Positions 6,799 to 17,432 of a DNA stretch of 64,000 bases are shown piece by piece. The DNA is from Clostridiales bacterium. Lineage in GTDB: Bacteria > Bacillota > Clostridia > Oscillospirales > Oscillospiraceae. Position numbers and translations under genes: made by a program. The notes under the pieces were generated by a model, which was not told the origin of the DNA, did not search any database, and was given only the letters and a program-made list of their open reading frames with translations. Each line of letters begins with the position of its first letter. The first letter of the stretch is position 1. The stretch spans positions 929,501-993,500 of the forward strand of contig CP107216.1 in assembly GCA_025757645.1 (NCBI GenBank), read 5' to 3'.

Positions 6799-9297
6799 AT
6801 GAGGGGCTGGGGTATGAAGAAGTCGTTTATGGAGCGTCTGGCGGCGTTCATTGTGGACAAACGGCGGCTGTTTGTGGTGCTGTTTGCCGTGGCGTGCGTG
6901 CTGTCGATCTTCTCGGCGAGCAAGACGGACGTCAACAATGAGCTGACCGATTATCTGCCGGACTCCACGCAGACGCGCCAGGGGCTGGAGATCATGAACC
7001 GTGAGTTCATTACTTACGGGGATGCGAAGGTCATGGTGTCCAACGTGACGCTCGCGCAGGCGGAGGAGCTTGCCGAGATGCTGCGCGGTGTGGACGGCGT
7101 CAAGGACGTGGAATTTGAAAAGGACACACACCATTATAATAGTGCCTCGGCGCTCTTTGAGGTCACGTTTGACGGCGAGAAGCTCGATGAGATCAGCATT
7201 CAGGGCGTGAAGAACGTCCGCGCGGCGCTCAGCGGCTATGATACCTATATCACAACCGAGATCGGCAACCCGACCGGCGAGATCCTCGAGCATGAGATGC
7301 GCATCGTGCTCATCATCCTCATGTGCTCGATCTTCGTGGTGCTCCTGCTCACGAGCCGTACTTACGCGGAGGTCCCGGTGCTCATCATCACCTTTGGCGT
7401 GGCCGTCTGGGTCAACAAGGGCACGAACTACTGGTTCCATGAGGTCTCGTTTATCACCAACTCCATCGCGGCGGTACTGCAGCTCGGTCTCGGCATCGAC
7501 TACGCGATCATCATGTGCCACCATTACACGGAGGAGCGCGAGCTTTTCGCGCCCCGTGAGGCGACCATCCGTGCGCTGACGCTGGCCATTCCGGAGATCT
7601 CGGCCTCGAGCCTGACGACGATCTCGGGCCTGCTTGCGCTCTCGTTCATGAAGATCAAGATCGGCGAGGACATGAGCCTTGTGCTCATCAAGTCGATCCT
7701 GTTTCTGATGCTGACGGTGTTTTTCCTGATGCCGGCGCTCATCATGTACATGAGCCCGTGGATCGACAAGACGCACCACCGCAAGTTCCTGCCGCGCATC
7801 GACGCGCTCGGCCGCTTTGCCATCCGCAGCCGTTATGTCGTGCCGCCGATCTTTCTGGTCATCATTGTTGCGGGCTTCCTGCTGAGCAGCAAGTGCCCGT
7901 ACGTGTTCGGCTACAGCACGCTCGACACCATCAAGCAAAACGACTATAAGATCGCCGAGAAGAAGATCAACGCCACCTTCGGCGAGACGAACCAGGTCGT
8001 GCTCATCTTCCCGTTCACGGACTTTGAGAGCGAGGCGAGCCTGCTCGACGATCTCAACGAGCTCAAGGGTGTCGATCACATTCAGGCGCTCGCGGGCGAG
8101 GAGGCCAAGGACGGCTACATGGTCACCGATTCGCTCACGCCGCGCAAGTTCGCCGAGCTCACGGATATCGACATCGGCGTGTCGCGCGCGCTCTACACGG
8201 CCTACTGCACGGCAAACGATGATTATACGAAGGCCCTCGGCCAGCTCGTGGATCTGAGCAATATTGACAACTGCTCCGTGCCGCTCATCAACATGTTCAA
8301 GTTCCTGTATGAACAGCGCGACATCTACCGCTCGAAGATCGATGCTGAGACCATGAACGACCTCGAGGAGATGTATGACCGCCTCATCGACGGCGAAAAG
8401 CAGCTGCATTCCGAGCATTACTCGCGCATGATCCTCTATCTCAACCTCCCGGTCGAGAGCGAGGAGACCTACGATTACCTGACGGTCATCAAGGGCGCCG
8501 TCGGCAAATACTACGACGAGTCCTATTTCGTCGGCGAGACGGCCAAGGACAAGGACTTTTCCGACGCCTTCAGCACGGACAACACGCTCATCAGCATCCT
8601 CACGGTCGTGTTCGTCATCCTCGTGCTGCTGGTGACGTTCAAGTCGGTCGCACTGCCGCTGCTGCTCATTCTCGTGATCCAGGGCAGTGTGTGGATCAAC
8701 TTCTCGTTCCCGGCGCTCCTGCACAACAACCTGTATTTCCTGGCGTATCTGATCGTCAGCGCCATCATGATGGGCGCCAACATTGACTACGCCATTGTCA
8801 TCTCGAGCCGCTACCTCCGGCTCAAAGAGGAGATGCCCTATAAGGAAGCCATGATCGAGGCGCTCAACCAGGCATTCCCCACGGTCGTGACCTCCGGCAC
8901 GATCCTCGCCGCAGCCGGCATGTCCATCGGCTTTTTGTCCTCGGAGAACACGGTCGCGTCCATCGGCATCTGCCTGGGCCGCGGCACGCTGATCTCGATG
9001 GTGCTGGTCATGTGCGTCCTGCCGCAGATCCTGCTGCTGGGCGATTCTCTGGTTGAAAAAACATCCTTTACGATTGGCCACCACGCCGCGCCGCAGCATC
9101 TGCAGGGGGCCATGCGTGTCAATGGACACGTGCGCGGCTATATCAACGGTTACGTCGATGCGGAGATCCACGGCCGCGTGAACGGCACGGTTAGCGCTTC
9201 GATCGATATCGGAAATGTGCAGATGGAGGAGGCTCCGGCGCAGACTGTGCCGGCGGCGGATCTGCACGGTGAGGAGGGTTCCGATGAAAAAACATAA
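6799..9297 (+). CDS. MMPL/RND-family membrane transporter
   Basis: The 832-residue protein has the duplicated RND/MMPL plan. One membrane helix near residue 25 precedes an extracytoplasmic loop (NNELTDYLPDSTQTRQGLE). A five-helix bundle follows at about 165-330, with GLGIDYAIIMCHHYTEER, the family's proton-relay region. Helix 7 is near 350, then a second large loop. A second bundle (about 590-750) contains MMGANIDYAIVISSRYL. MMPL proteins export lipids or act on envelope assembly. An odd hydrophilic tail at residues 765-832 reads like short repeats, 'VNGHVRGYINGYV' and 'GRVNGTVSASIDIG'. ATGs at 6799 and 6814 are both possible starts. Its end overlaps the next gene by 14 bases, implying a shared function with that surface protein. 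Confidence 0.88.
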   Translation: MRGWGMKKSFMERLAAFIVDKRRLFVVLFAVACVLSIFSASKTDVNNELTDYLPDSTQTRQGLEIMNREFITYGDAKVMVSNVTLAQAEELAEMLRGVDGVKDVEFEKDTHHYNSASALFEVTFDGEKLDEISIQGVKNVRAALSGYDTYITTEIGNPTGEILEHEMRIVLIILMCSIFVVLLLTSRTYAEVPVLIITFGVAVWVNKGTNYWFHEVSFITNSIAAVLQLGLGIDYAIIMCHHYTEERELFAPREATIRALTLAIPEISASSLTTISGLLALSFMKIKIGEDMSLVLIKSILFLMLTVFFLMPALIMYMSPWIDKTHHRKFLPRIDALGRFAIRSRYVVPPIFLVIIVAGFLLSSKCPYVFGYSTLDTIKQNDYKIAEKKINATFGETNQVVLIFPFTDFESEASLLDDLNELKGVDHIQALAGEEAKDGYMVTDSLTPRKFAELTDIDIGVSRALYTAYCTANDDYTKALGQLVDLSNIDNCSVPLINMFKFLYEQRDIYRSKIDAETMNDLEEMYDRLIDGEKQLHSEHYSRMILYLNLPVESEETYDYLTVIKGAVGKYYDESYFVGETAKDKDFSDAFSTDNTLISILTVVFVILVLLVTFKSVALPLLLILVIQGSVWINFSFPALLHNNLYFLAYLIVSAIMMGANIDYAIVISSRYLRLKEEMPYKEAMIEALNQAFPTVVTSGTILAAAGMSIGFLSSENTVASIGICLGRGTLISMVLVMCVLPQILLLGDSLVEKTSFTIGHHAAPQHLQGAMRVNGHVRGYINGYVDAEIHGRVNGTVSASIDIGNVQMEEAPAQTVPAADLHGEEGSDEKT

Positions 9298-12200
9298 TGT
9301 GCGCCGTCTGCTTGCGCTGGTGCTCGTGGCGGCCCTGTGCCTGCTCTGCGGCGCGGCTGCCCAGCCGAACGCCACGGAGATCCACATCTACTCTGCGGAC
9401 GATCTTGTGCAGCTGAGCAAAAGCTGCAAGCTCGATACATACTCGCAGGGCAAGACGGTCTATCTGGACAATGATGTGGACCTGAGTGGGTCAGACTTTG
9501 TGCCGATCCCGACCTTCGGCGGCATGTTCGAGGGGCAGGGCCACACGGTCAGCGGGCTGGAGCTCTCGGGCGATGCGTCCCATATGGGCCTGTTTCGCTA
9601 TGTGCAGGCGGTCGGTACGGTCCGTGATCTGAAGATCACCGGCAACATCGACGCTGCCGGTACCCTCAACGAGATCGGCGCTGTCGTCGGCACGAACTAC
9701 GGCACGATCTCCGGCTGCTCGTTCAACGGCACGATCTCCGGCGAGAACAACGTCGGCGGCATCGCGGGCACGAACGAAAGCAGCGGCATGATTTATAACT
9801 GCAAGACCGAAGGCTTTGTCGAGGGCGACCATTACGTCGGCGGCATCGTCGGGCAGAACATCGGCACGATCTCCTACTGCTCGAACACCACGGGCGTGAA
9901 CATCAACGCCAGCGAGGCCGTTGACAGCGCGGAGGATCTCGACTCTCTGACGCTCCCGACCGCCTCCGACGACGAGGACGACGATGCGCCGAAGAAGGCC
10001 AACACGTCCACGGACGTCGGCGGCATCTGCGGCTTCTCGTCCGGCGTCATCATCGGCTGCACGAACTGGGGCGGCGTCGGCTTTGAGCACGTCGGTTACA
10101 ACATCGGCGGCATCGTCGGCCGCCAGAGCGGCCTGGTCTCCGGCTGCACGAACTGGGGCACGGCCTCCGGCCGCAAGGACGTCGGCGGCATCTGCGGCCA
10201 GATGGAGCCGTTCATCACGCTCGATGTGGAGTCCGGTTCGATCGGTGCGATGGCCAAGGAGCTCAATACGCTCCATGATCTGATGGATACCCTGCTCAAC
10301 CACACGGGCGCTGCAACGTCGTCCCTGGCCGCCACGGTCGGCGTGCTCAGCGACAGCGCGGCCCGCGCCACGGAGAGCGCGCGCTATGTGGCCGAGCGCA
10401 CCACGGACTACGTGGACAACACGGTCTCGACCGTCAACGAAGTGTTCATCCGCATCAACACGGCGGAGAAAATGCTCGCTCCCGCGATCACGGAGTTTTC
10501 CACGGCGGCCGTGTCGCTCGACAAGGCGATCGACTACTTCAACAAGGGCTTTGATTATCTCGACATCGTCGATGAAATGACCGAGGCCGACAAGACGGCG
10601 TTCAAGGACGCGGCCAAGGACCTGAGCACTTCGTCCGACCAGCTCAACGCGGCCATGGACTACTGCGCCTGGCTCATGAAGGTCATGGACAACGCCTACG
10701 GCACCGGCTCTTACGACCTGATCGCCAGCCGTCCGGACAACTGGCAGCAGATGTCCGATAAGTACGGCTATGAGTACAACCCCGACAACCTCGGCACCTA
10801 TGAGTCGCAGCGTGACGCCCTGCTCAAGGGCATGGGCGACGCCGCCAAGGCGATCGGCGCGATCTCCGGCGATATCTCCACGATGACAAAGATCATCAAT
10901 CTGTACTACCTCACTGAGGACTCCACCGGCCACACCCGCCTGGATTACATGAGCGCCGCGTTCAAAAATGCGTTCGACGCGCTCAAAGCTTCGAGCGGCA
11001 ACTTCTCGACCGGCATGAGCTACCTCGACCAGGTCACGAAATACCTTGCCAGCAACGATCCGCTGGATCTGCCCGATATCAGCAGCGATTACCGCACCGC
11101 GATGGAGCAGATGTTCGACGATCTCGGCAGCATTTCGGCCGGCCTGTCCCGCCTGAGCGTGGAGACGGCCACCTACAGCAACCAGATCGTCAGCGACATG
11201 AAGGCGGTCAACGACCAGTTCAACGTCGTCATGATGCGCCTGTGTGATATCCTCGAGCTTGCCCTGAGCAAGGACAAGAAGGACATCATTGAGGACGTCT
11301 CGGAGGAAGAGCTCTCGAGCACGACGGACGGCAAGGTCTATAACTGCGACAACTACGGCAAGGTCGACGGCGACGTCAATGTCGGCGGCGTTGCCGGCAC
11401 GATGGACATCGAATACGATTTCGACCCGGAGAGCGACTCCAACGTCATCAAAGACTCCACGCTGACGGCCAAGTACTTCACCAAGTGCGTGCTGCTCGAC
11501 AGCAAGAACTACGGCGACGCCACCTCGCGCAAGGACTGCGCCGGCGCAATCTGCGGCTACGCGGATCTGGGCGTCATCAGCGGCTGCGAGGGCTATGGCA
11601 CGGCCGAGAGCACGGCGGGCGATTACGTCGGCGGCGTCGTCGGCCAGTCGAAGGGCTCCGTGCGCAACAGCTTTGCCAAGAGCGAGCTGACCGGCCGCAA
11701 CTACATCGGCGGCGTCGCCGGTTACGGCATGAACGTCAGCGGCTGCAACACGCTCGTGAACCTCAACGGCTCCGGCAACTGTGTCGGCACCATCGCCGGC
11801 GAGATTGACCCCGACGGCAGCGCGTCCGATAACTACTTCGTCCACGAGACGGAGGCCGGCATCGACGGCATCAGCTATGCGGGCAAGGCAGAGGGCATGA
11901 GCTATGAGGCATTCATGGCGCGCGACGGCATCCCGGCGGAGTTCTCCAGCTTTGCCGTTACCTTCACGGCCAACGGCGAGGTTGTCAAGACGATCACGTT
12001 TGCCTATGGCGGCTCGATCGACGAATCTCAGATTCCCGACTGCCCGACGGTGGAGGGCAACTACGGCACGTGGCCGGAATATGACTACAGCCACCTGACC
12101 TTCGACCTCGAGGTCAAGGCAGAGTACACCGCCGTCTCGACGGTCGTGGCCGGCGACCTGTATGCCGACAACAGCCGTACGCCGATCGTGCTGGCCGAGG

Positions 12201-12889
12201 GCGCCTTTGACCCGGCGACGGATGTGCACATCACATCGGCCGAGGCCGACGGCCCGACGCTGCGCGGCAACCAGAAGCTGTACATGAAGTACAACGTCGA
12301 GATCCTCAACGACACGGTCGAGGACGACACGGACAACACCGTCTCCCTGCGCGTCTACGCACCGGATACCGGCGCGAGCTACACGGTCTATACCTACCAG
12401 AACGGCACGTGGGCGAGCACGTCCAGCAGCCGCGACGGCAGCTACCTCGTCTTTAAGACCATGGACCGCGACCTGCAGTTCGCCGTTGTCAAGGCGCACC
12501 ACGGCCCGCTGTTCTACATCCTCATCGTGCTGATCGTGCTGGCCGTGATCGTTGCGGTGCTGCGCCTGCTGTACTACCGCAAGCTGAAAAAGGCGGTGGC
12601 AGCCGGAACGATGACCGAGGAAGAGGCCGCCACGTTGCGCAAGCGGGGCTGGCGGATGTGGCTGGCCGAGGAGCACGCGAAGCTCCAGGCCAAGCACGCC
12701 GCCTCCAAGGAGGCCAAGGAAGCCAAGCGCGCCGCCGCAGCGGAGGCGAAGGCGGCCGCCGAGGCGCAAGCCGCGGCCAAGGCCGCGGAAGAAGCGGCGG
12801 AAACTGCGTCGGCAGACAGCGCCGAGGCAGCGCAAGCTCCGGCGGAGGAAGCGGACACGGACGACGCCGACGCGCCGCAGCATCCCTGA
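9284..12889 (+). CDS. Large GLUG-repeat cell-surface protein with membrane anchor
   Basis: From the ATG at 9284 (after GGTGAGGAGGG) the protein is 1201 residues. A signal peptide (LLALVLVAALCLLCGAAA) leads to GLUG-type repeats: 'GGMFEGQGHTVSGLEL' and 'GAVVGTNYGTISGCSFNG', then 'VGGIVGQNIGTISYC' and others. The repeats are interrupted at about 310-680 by a long helical section rich in Ala/Ser/Asp, and they resume at about 690-860. Near the C-terminus a membrane helix (LFYILIVLIVLAVIVAVLRLL) is followed by a cytoplasmic tail of Lys/Ala/Glu coiled coil. Coupling to the MMPL gene suggests the two form an envelope complex. A helical insert splitting a beta-repeat array is unusual. No ligand can be inferred. 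Confidence 0.85.
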   Translation: MKKHNVRRLLALVLVAALCLLCGAAAQPNATEIHIYSADDLVQLSKSCKLDTYSQGKTVYLDNDVDLSGSDFVPIPTFGGMFEGQGHTVSGLELSGDASHMGLFRYVQAVGTVRDLKITGNIDAAGTLNEIGAVVGTNYGTISGCSFNGTISGENNVGGIAGTNESSGMIYNCKTEGFVEGDHYVGGIVGQNIGTISYCSNTTGVNINASEAVDSAEDLDSLTLPTASDDEDDDAPKKANTSTDVGGICGFSSGVIIGCTNWGGVGFEHVGYNIGGIVGRQSGLVSGCTNWGTASGRKDVGGICGQMEPFITLDVESGSIGAMAKELNTLHDLMDTLLNHTGAATSSLAATVGVLSDSAARATESARYVAERTTDYVDNTVSTVNEVFIRINTAEKMLAPAITEFSTAAVSLDKAIDYFNKGFDYLDIVDEMTEADKTAFKDAAKDLSTSSDQLNAAMDYCAWLMKVMDNAYGTGSYDLIASRPDNWQQMSDKYGYEYNPDNLGTYESQRDALLKGMGDAAKAIGAISGDISTMTKIINLYYLTEDSTGHTRLDYMSAAFKNAFDALKASSGNFSTGMSYLDQVTKYLASNDPLDLPDISSDYRTAMEQMFDDLGSISAGLSRLSVETATYSNQIVSDMKAVNDQFNVVMMRLCDILELALSKDKKDIIEDVSEEELSSTTDGKVYNCDNYGKVDGDVNVGGVAGTMDIEYDFDPESDSNVIKDSTLTAKYFTKCVLLDSKNYGDATSRKDCAGAICGYADLGVISGCEGYGTAESTAGDYVGGVVGQSKGSVRNSFAKSELTGRNYIGGVAGYGMNVSGCNTLVNLNGSGNCVGTIAGEIDPDGSASDNYFVHETEAGIDGISYAGKAEGMSYEAFMARDGIPAEFSSFAVTFTANGEVVKTITFAYGGSIDESQIPDCPTVEGNYGTWPEYDYSHLTFDLEVKAEYTAVSTVVAGDLYADNSRTPIVLAEGAFDPATDVHITSAEADGPTLRGNQKLYMKYNVEILNDTVEDDTDNTVSLRVYAPDTGASYTVYTYQNGTWASTSSSRDGSYLVFKTMDRDLQFAVVKAHHGPLFYILIVLIVLAVIVAVLRLLYYRKLKKAVAAGTMTEEEAATLRKRGWRMWLAEEHAKLQAKHAASKEAKEAKRAAAAEAKAAAEAQAAAKAAEEAAETASADSAEAAQAPAEEADTDDADAPQHP

Positions 12890-12919
12890 CGCGAATCATC
12901 CCTTACCCCATAAACTGCG

Positions 12920-12953
12920 AAAATCCCCGATTGGTCTCCAATCGGGGATTTTT
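12920..12953 (+). terminator. Terminator of the MMPL/GLUG operon
   Basis: AAAATCCCCGATTGG (12920-12934) pairs with CCAATCGGGGATTTTT (12938-12953). The T run follows directly. Confidence 0.9.
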
Positions 12954-12969
12954 GTGCGCACGCGGCGGC

Positions 12970-13000
12970 AAAACCGCCCCGGCCATACCGGCCGGGGCGG
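12970..13000 (-). terminator. Terminator of cysS
   Basis: CCGCCCCGGCC (12974-12984) pairs with GGCCGGGGCGG (12990-13000). On the minus strand it is followed by TTTTG, 26 bases after the cysS stop. Confidence 0.8.
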
Positions 13001-13025
13001 TCGTCAGATATCGGATCGGGTCAGC

Positions 13026-14435
<1,410 letters not shown>

Positions 14436-14461
14436 ATTCAGGCTCCTTTGAGACGTATTTG

Positions 14462-14687
14462 CAATAAAAAAGCGCCCCCATGCCGTCCGGCATGAGAGGC
14501 GAAGTCCTTCGCGGTTCCACTCTCGTTTCTCGCTCGCCGCACCGTAACGCGGTGCCTTCGGGCAGGCATTTCCTCCCGCCGCGCTCCCGGACGCACGTTC
14601 CGCCCCGCCGGCCAGCACCCTCGCAGCGTCCGGGCGCCTCTCTGAGACCGGGTGATAGGCGTACTCTTTCCGTTCATCGCATCCATC
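14462..14687 (-). promoter_or_regulatory. T-box leader controlling cysS
   Basis: The minus-strand leader has the T-box core GTGGAACCGCG (14511-14521). Directly after it comes a terminator hairpin (CGCCTCTCATGCC with GGCATGGGGGCG) ending in T6 (14463-14502). Upstream are an AGAGAG start of stem I and a block GAACGTGCGTCCGGGAGC, which contains TGC in the place expected for a cysteine specifier. T-boxes bind uncharged tRNA through the specifier codon and the TGGN bulge, favouring the antiterminator. Here the sensed species would be tRNA-Cys. Confidence 0.88.
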
Positions 14688-14716
14688 ATCTTAGCATATG
14701 CACCCGGCAATGTCAA
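14688..14716 (-). promoter_or_regulatory. Promoter of the T-box/cysS transcript
   Basis: On the minus strand TTGACA (14716-14711) and TAAGAT (14693-14688) are separated by 17 bases. They lie directly upstream of the T-box leader. Confidence 0.8.
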
Positions 14717-14718
14717 GG

Positions 14719-14747
14719 TTGCGCGCCGCGCGCCGGTGTGGTATGCT
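14719..14747 (+). promoter_or_regulatory. Possible divergent promoter for the GerMN lipoprotein
   Basis: TTGCGC (14719) and TATGCT (14742) have a 17-base gap, about 50 bases before the lipoprotein ATG. The -35 match is partial. Confidence 0.45.
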
Positions 14748-14798
14748 GGAAAAAACAGCGGTCGGCGCATCATGCGCGGCTGCATAGGAGGATCGCAC

Positions 14799-15326
14799 AT
14801 GAAAAAATATCTTTCGCTCCTGCTCGCGTGCGTGCTGGCGCTGGCGCTGCTGTGCGCCTGCGGCAAAAAGGACGCGGCGGAGCAGACCCCCGCGCCGGAG
14901 ACACCGCCGACGCAGACGGCCGCCACCGGCGGCGTGGACACGTCCTGCAAGCTCTATTTTCCGAACGACGCGGCTGACGACCTGAGTGCCGACACGGCGC
15001 AGATCCCGGACACGGAGCCGGCCGTCACGGTGGCGTATGCGCAGGCGATCGTCGCGCAGCTCATTGCGCATGACGCCCTGCCGAAGGACAGTGAGGTGCT
15101 CGCCATCTCGAAAGACGGCGACGCGCTCAGTCTCGACATGAATGAGGCCTTCCTTGCCGGCCTGCGCGCGAGCGGCTCGACGGGCGAGTTCCTGTATATG
15201 GGCAGCCTTGTCAACACCTTCCTCGATAACTTCAACTGCACGACCGTGCGCGTCACGGTCGAGGGGCAGCCGTTCTCCACCGGCCACACGGAGTACGACA
15301 AGCCGCTGCAGGCGTTCACGTTCTGA
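14799..15326 (+). CDS. GerMN-domain lipoprotein
   Basis: The 175-residue product has a lipoprotein signal, LLACVLALALLCACGKK, with the lipobox LCAC and Cys21 as the modified residue. A Pro/Thr linker (about 25-45) follows. The C-terminal GerMN-like domain begins CKLYFPNDAADDL and includes DALSLDMNEAFLAGLRASGSTGEFLYMGSLVNTFLDNF and VRVTVEGQPF. GerMN domains occur in spore germination protein GerM and in other envelope lipoproteins. The exact role here is unknown. The ATG follows TAGGAGGATCGCAC. Alone on its strand, it is divergent from cysS. Confidence 0.85.
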   Translation: MKKYLSLLLACVLALALLCACGKKDAAEQTPAPETPPTQTAATGGVDTSCKLYFPNDAADDLSADTAQIPDTEPAVTVAYAQAIVAQLIAHDALPKDSEVLAISKDGDALSLDMNEAFLAGLRASGSTGEFLYMGSLVNTFLDNFNCTTVRVTVEGQPFSTGHTEYDKPLQAFTF

Positions 15327-15350
15327 GCCGGCCACGGATACTGTGACATT

Positions 15351-15515
15351 TCGGGAAGCCGGGCGCGCGGCTGCGGCCGTCTGGAGTGGTGGTGTCTGGA
15401 CTGGAACCGGCCGAGCATCGACTTTTACCGCTCCCTCGGCGCGCAGCCGATGAGCGACTGGACGGTCTACCGCATCGACGGGCAGACGCTGCAGGACATG
15501 GGCCGCAGTGAGTGA
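15351..15515 (+). pseudogene. GNAT acetyltransferase, C-terminal remnant
   Basis: The frame reads GCGRLEWWCLDWNRPSIDFY, then RSLGAQPMSDWTVYRIDG, and stops at 15515. This is the last third of a GNAT N-acetyltransferase: the 'E..V..WN..A..FY..LGA' signature with the CoA-binding loop before it reduced to 'RGCGR'. There is no start codon, ribosome-binding site or N-terminal half. The fragment begins about 25 bases after the lipoprotein stop. Its own terminator remains behind it. Confidence 0.75.
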
Positions 15516-15526
15516 CAGACAAAATG

Positions 15527-15563
15527 AACCCCCGGCGGGTGCAATCAGCACCCGCCGGGGGTT
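15527..15563. terminator. Bidirectional terminator
   Basis: A 16-bp stem, AACCCCCGGCGGGTGC (15527-15542) with its complement (15548-15563), lies between the GNAT fragment and the convergent pgsA gene. T-runs are weak on both sides. Confidence 0.6.
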
Positions 15564-15572
15564 CTCATGTAT

Positions 15573-16097
15573 TCAGGCGGCTTTCCGGAACACGTCGTGG
15601 TTTTTCACGAAGTACTCCACGCCGGAGTACACCGTCGTCACGACGATGACGACCCAGCACACGGTGTTGAGCCAGGGAATGTTCCACAGCAGCATCAGGC
15701 AGATGGCCACCATGGTCGAGGCGGTCTTGATCTTGCCGGACCAGGCAGCGGCGATGACGCGGCCGTTGTCCACGGCGATCAGCCGCAGGCCGGTCACGGC
15801 AAACTCGCGCGCGACCACGAGCAGCAGCGCCCATGCGGGCATCCGGTGCTGCTCGACGAACAGCAGCATGGCCGCCACGACCAGCAGCTTATCGGCCAGC
15901 GGATCCATGAACTTGCCGAAATCCGACACCTGATTGTAGTGCCGCGCGATGTAGCCGTCGGCGAAGTCGCTCAGGCTCGCAAGCACGAACACGCCGAACG
16001 CCCAGTAGGTATGCCCGGGGAAGCGCAGGTACATCAGCACCAGAAATACGGGAATCAGGATCACGCGGAAGATGGTAATTTTGTTTGCAGTCGTCAT
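15573..16097 (-). CDS. pgsA: CDP-diacylglycerol-glycerol-3-phosphate phosphatidyltransferase
   Basis: This 174-residue membrane enzyme makes phosphatidylglycerol phosphate, the first step to phosphatidylglycerol and cardiolipin. The CDP-alcohol phosphotransferase signature D-G-x2-A-R-x8-G-x3-D-x3-D is seen as DFADGYIARHYNQVSDFGKFMD at about residues 44-65. Four to five hydrophobic segments surround it (VILIPVFLVLMYL, YWAFGVFVLASLS, LLVVAAMLLFV, others). It lies nine bases behind rimO as the last gene of a minus-strand cluster. Confidence 0.95.
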   Translation of the reverse strand: MTTANKITIFRVILIPVFLVLMYLRFPGHTYWAFGVFVLASLSDFADGYIARHYNQVSDFGKFMDPLADKLLVVAAMLLFVEQHRMPAWALLLVVAREFAVTGLRLIAVDNGRVIAAAWSGKIKTASTMVAICLMLLWNIPWLNTVCWVVIVVTTVYSGVEYFVKNHDVFRKAA

Positions 16098-16106
16098 GTC
16101 AGCACC

Positions 16107-17429
16107 TCATTCGTGGATTTGTTCGCCGGCAAGATCGCCGTCGTCGCAGCCGGTGATGTGCACCGTGACCATGTCGCCGGGCCGGGCCGCGCCGGTGAAG
16201 TAGACCGTGCCGTCGATCTCCGGCGAGTCGGCATACGTCCGGCCGGAGCACATGCCGCTCCTGGCCCGGTGCTCGCACAAAACGGTCATGTCCCGCCCGA
16301 TGCAGGCGGCGTTGTAGTCGTCCATGATGCCGGCCTGCAGCTCGAGAATGAGATCGGCGCGGCGCTGGGCCTCGTCCGGCTCGCAGCGGTCGGTCATCAC
16401 GGCGGCGGGCGTCCCCTCCTCGGGGGAGAACGGGAACACGCCCACGCGCTCGAGCCGCACCTCGCGCAGCCACGTGCACAGCTCCTCAAACTCGGCCTCG
16501 CCCTCGCCGGGCAGGCCCGTGATGAGGCTCGTGCGCAGCACAAGACCCGGAATGCGCGCGCGCAGCTTCTGCAGCAGCGCGCGGATCTCGTCGCCGGTGC
16601 AGTGGCGGTTCATGCGGCGGAGAATGTCGTTGTCGATGTGCTGGATGGGGATGTCGAGATACTTGACGATCTTGTCTTCATTTGCAATGAGGTCGATGAG
16701 CTCGTCGTCGATGATCTCGGGGTAGAGGTAGTGCAGGCGGATCCAGCGGATGCCGTCGATCTTCGCCAGTTCCCGCAGCAGCAGCGCGAGACTCGGCTTT
16801 CCGTAGAGGTCCATGCCCCAGCGGGTGATGTCCTGCGCGATGACGATCAGCTCTTTCACGCCGAGGTCGGCGAGCTCCCGCGCCTCCTGCACGATGGCGT
16901 CGAGCGTGCGGCTGCGGTAGCGGCCGCGGATGGCGGGGATGGCGCAGAACGCGCACCAGTTGTCGCACCCTTCGGCGATGCGCAGGTACGCCCAGCCCGG
17001 CCCGGTCGTGACCACGCGGCCGATCTCCTCGATCGGGCCGCTCTTGTCGCCGAAGTACAGCGGCTTTCCACCGTGCATCACGTCCTCGACGGCCTGGCAG
17101 ATCTGGCCGAAGCTGCCGGTGCCGAGCATGCCGTCCACTTCCGGCAGGCTCTCGAGAATGTCCTTTTCGTACCGCTGCGACAGGCAGCCGGTCACGAGAA
17201 TTTTCTTCAGTCCGCCGGCCTTTTTCACCTCGGCGAGCTGCAGGATCTGGTCGATGGCCTCGCTCTTGGCGCTGTCGATAAAGCCGCAGGTGTTGACGAT
17301 GGCGACGTCGCACCCGTCCACCTCGCCGACCACCTCGTGGCCGGCCTGATTGAGCAGATAGAGCATCTGCTCGCTGTTGACCTGATTTTTCGCACAGCCG
17401 AGCGAGATCAGGCAGATTCGATATGGCAT
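16107..17429 (-). CDS. rimO: Ribosomal protein S12 methylthiotransferase
   Basis: The 440-residue radical-SAM enzyme RimO adds a methylthio group to an aspartate of ribosomal protein S12. The N-terminal MTTase domain has ICLISLGCAKNQVNSEQML, VNTCGFIDSAKSEAIDQI and VTGCLSQRY, giving the three cysteines of the auxiliary iron-sulfur cluster. The radical-SAM motif is CDNWCAFC (near residues 148-155). The C-terminal TRAM region ends at GDMVTVHITGCDDGDLAG. It begins three bases after recX and lies directly before pgsA, an arrangement common in Clostridia. Length is normal. Confidence 0.96.
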   Translation of the reverse strand: MPYRICLISLGCAKNQVNSEQMLYLLNQAGHEVVGEVDGCDVAIVNTCGFIDSAKSEAIDQILQLAEVKKAGGLKKILVTGCLSQRYEKDILESLPEVDGMLGTGSFGQICQAVEDVMHGGKPLYFGDKSGPIEEIGRVVTTGPGWAYLRIAEGCDNWCAFCAIPAIRGRYRSRTLDAIVQEARELADLGVKELIVIAQDITRWGMDLYGKPSLALLLRELAKIDGIRWIRLHYLYPEIIDDELIDLIANEDKIVKYLDIPIQHIDNDILRRMNRHCTGDEIRALLQKLRARIPGLVLRTSLITGLPGEGEAEFEELCTWLREVRLERVGVFPFSPEEGTPAAVMTDRCEPDEAQRRADLILELQAGIMDDYNAACIGRDMTVLCEHRARSGMCSGRTYADSPEIDGTVYFTGAARPGDMVTVHITGCDDGDLAGEQIHE

Positions 17430-17432
17430 GGG

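Noticed and set aside
6724..9387. Minus-strand open frame of 887 codons opposite the MMPL gene
   Set aside because: Arg/His/Asp-rich composition and full overlap with a clear membrane transporter show it to be antisense.
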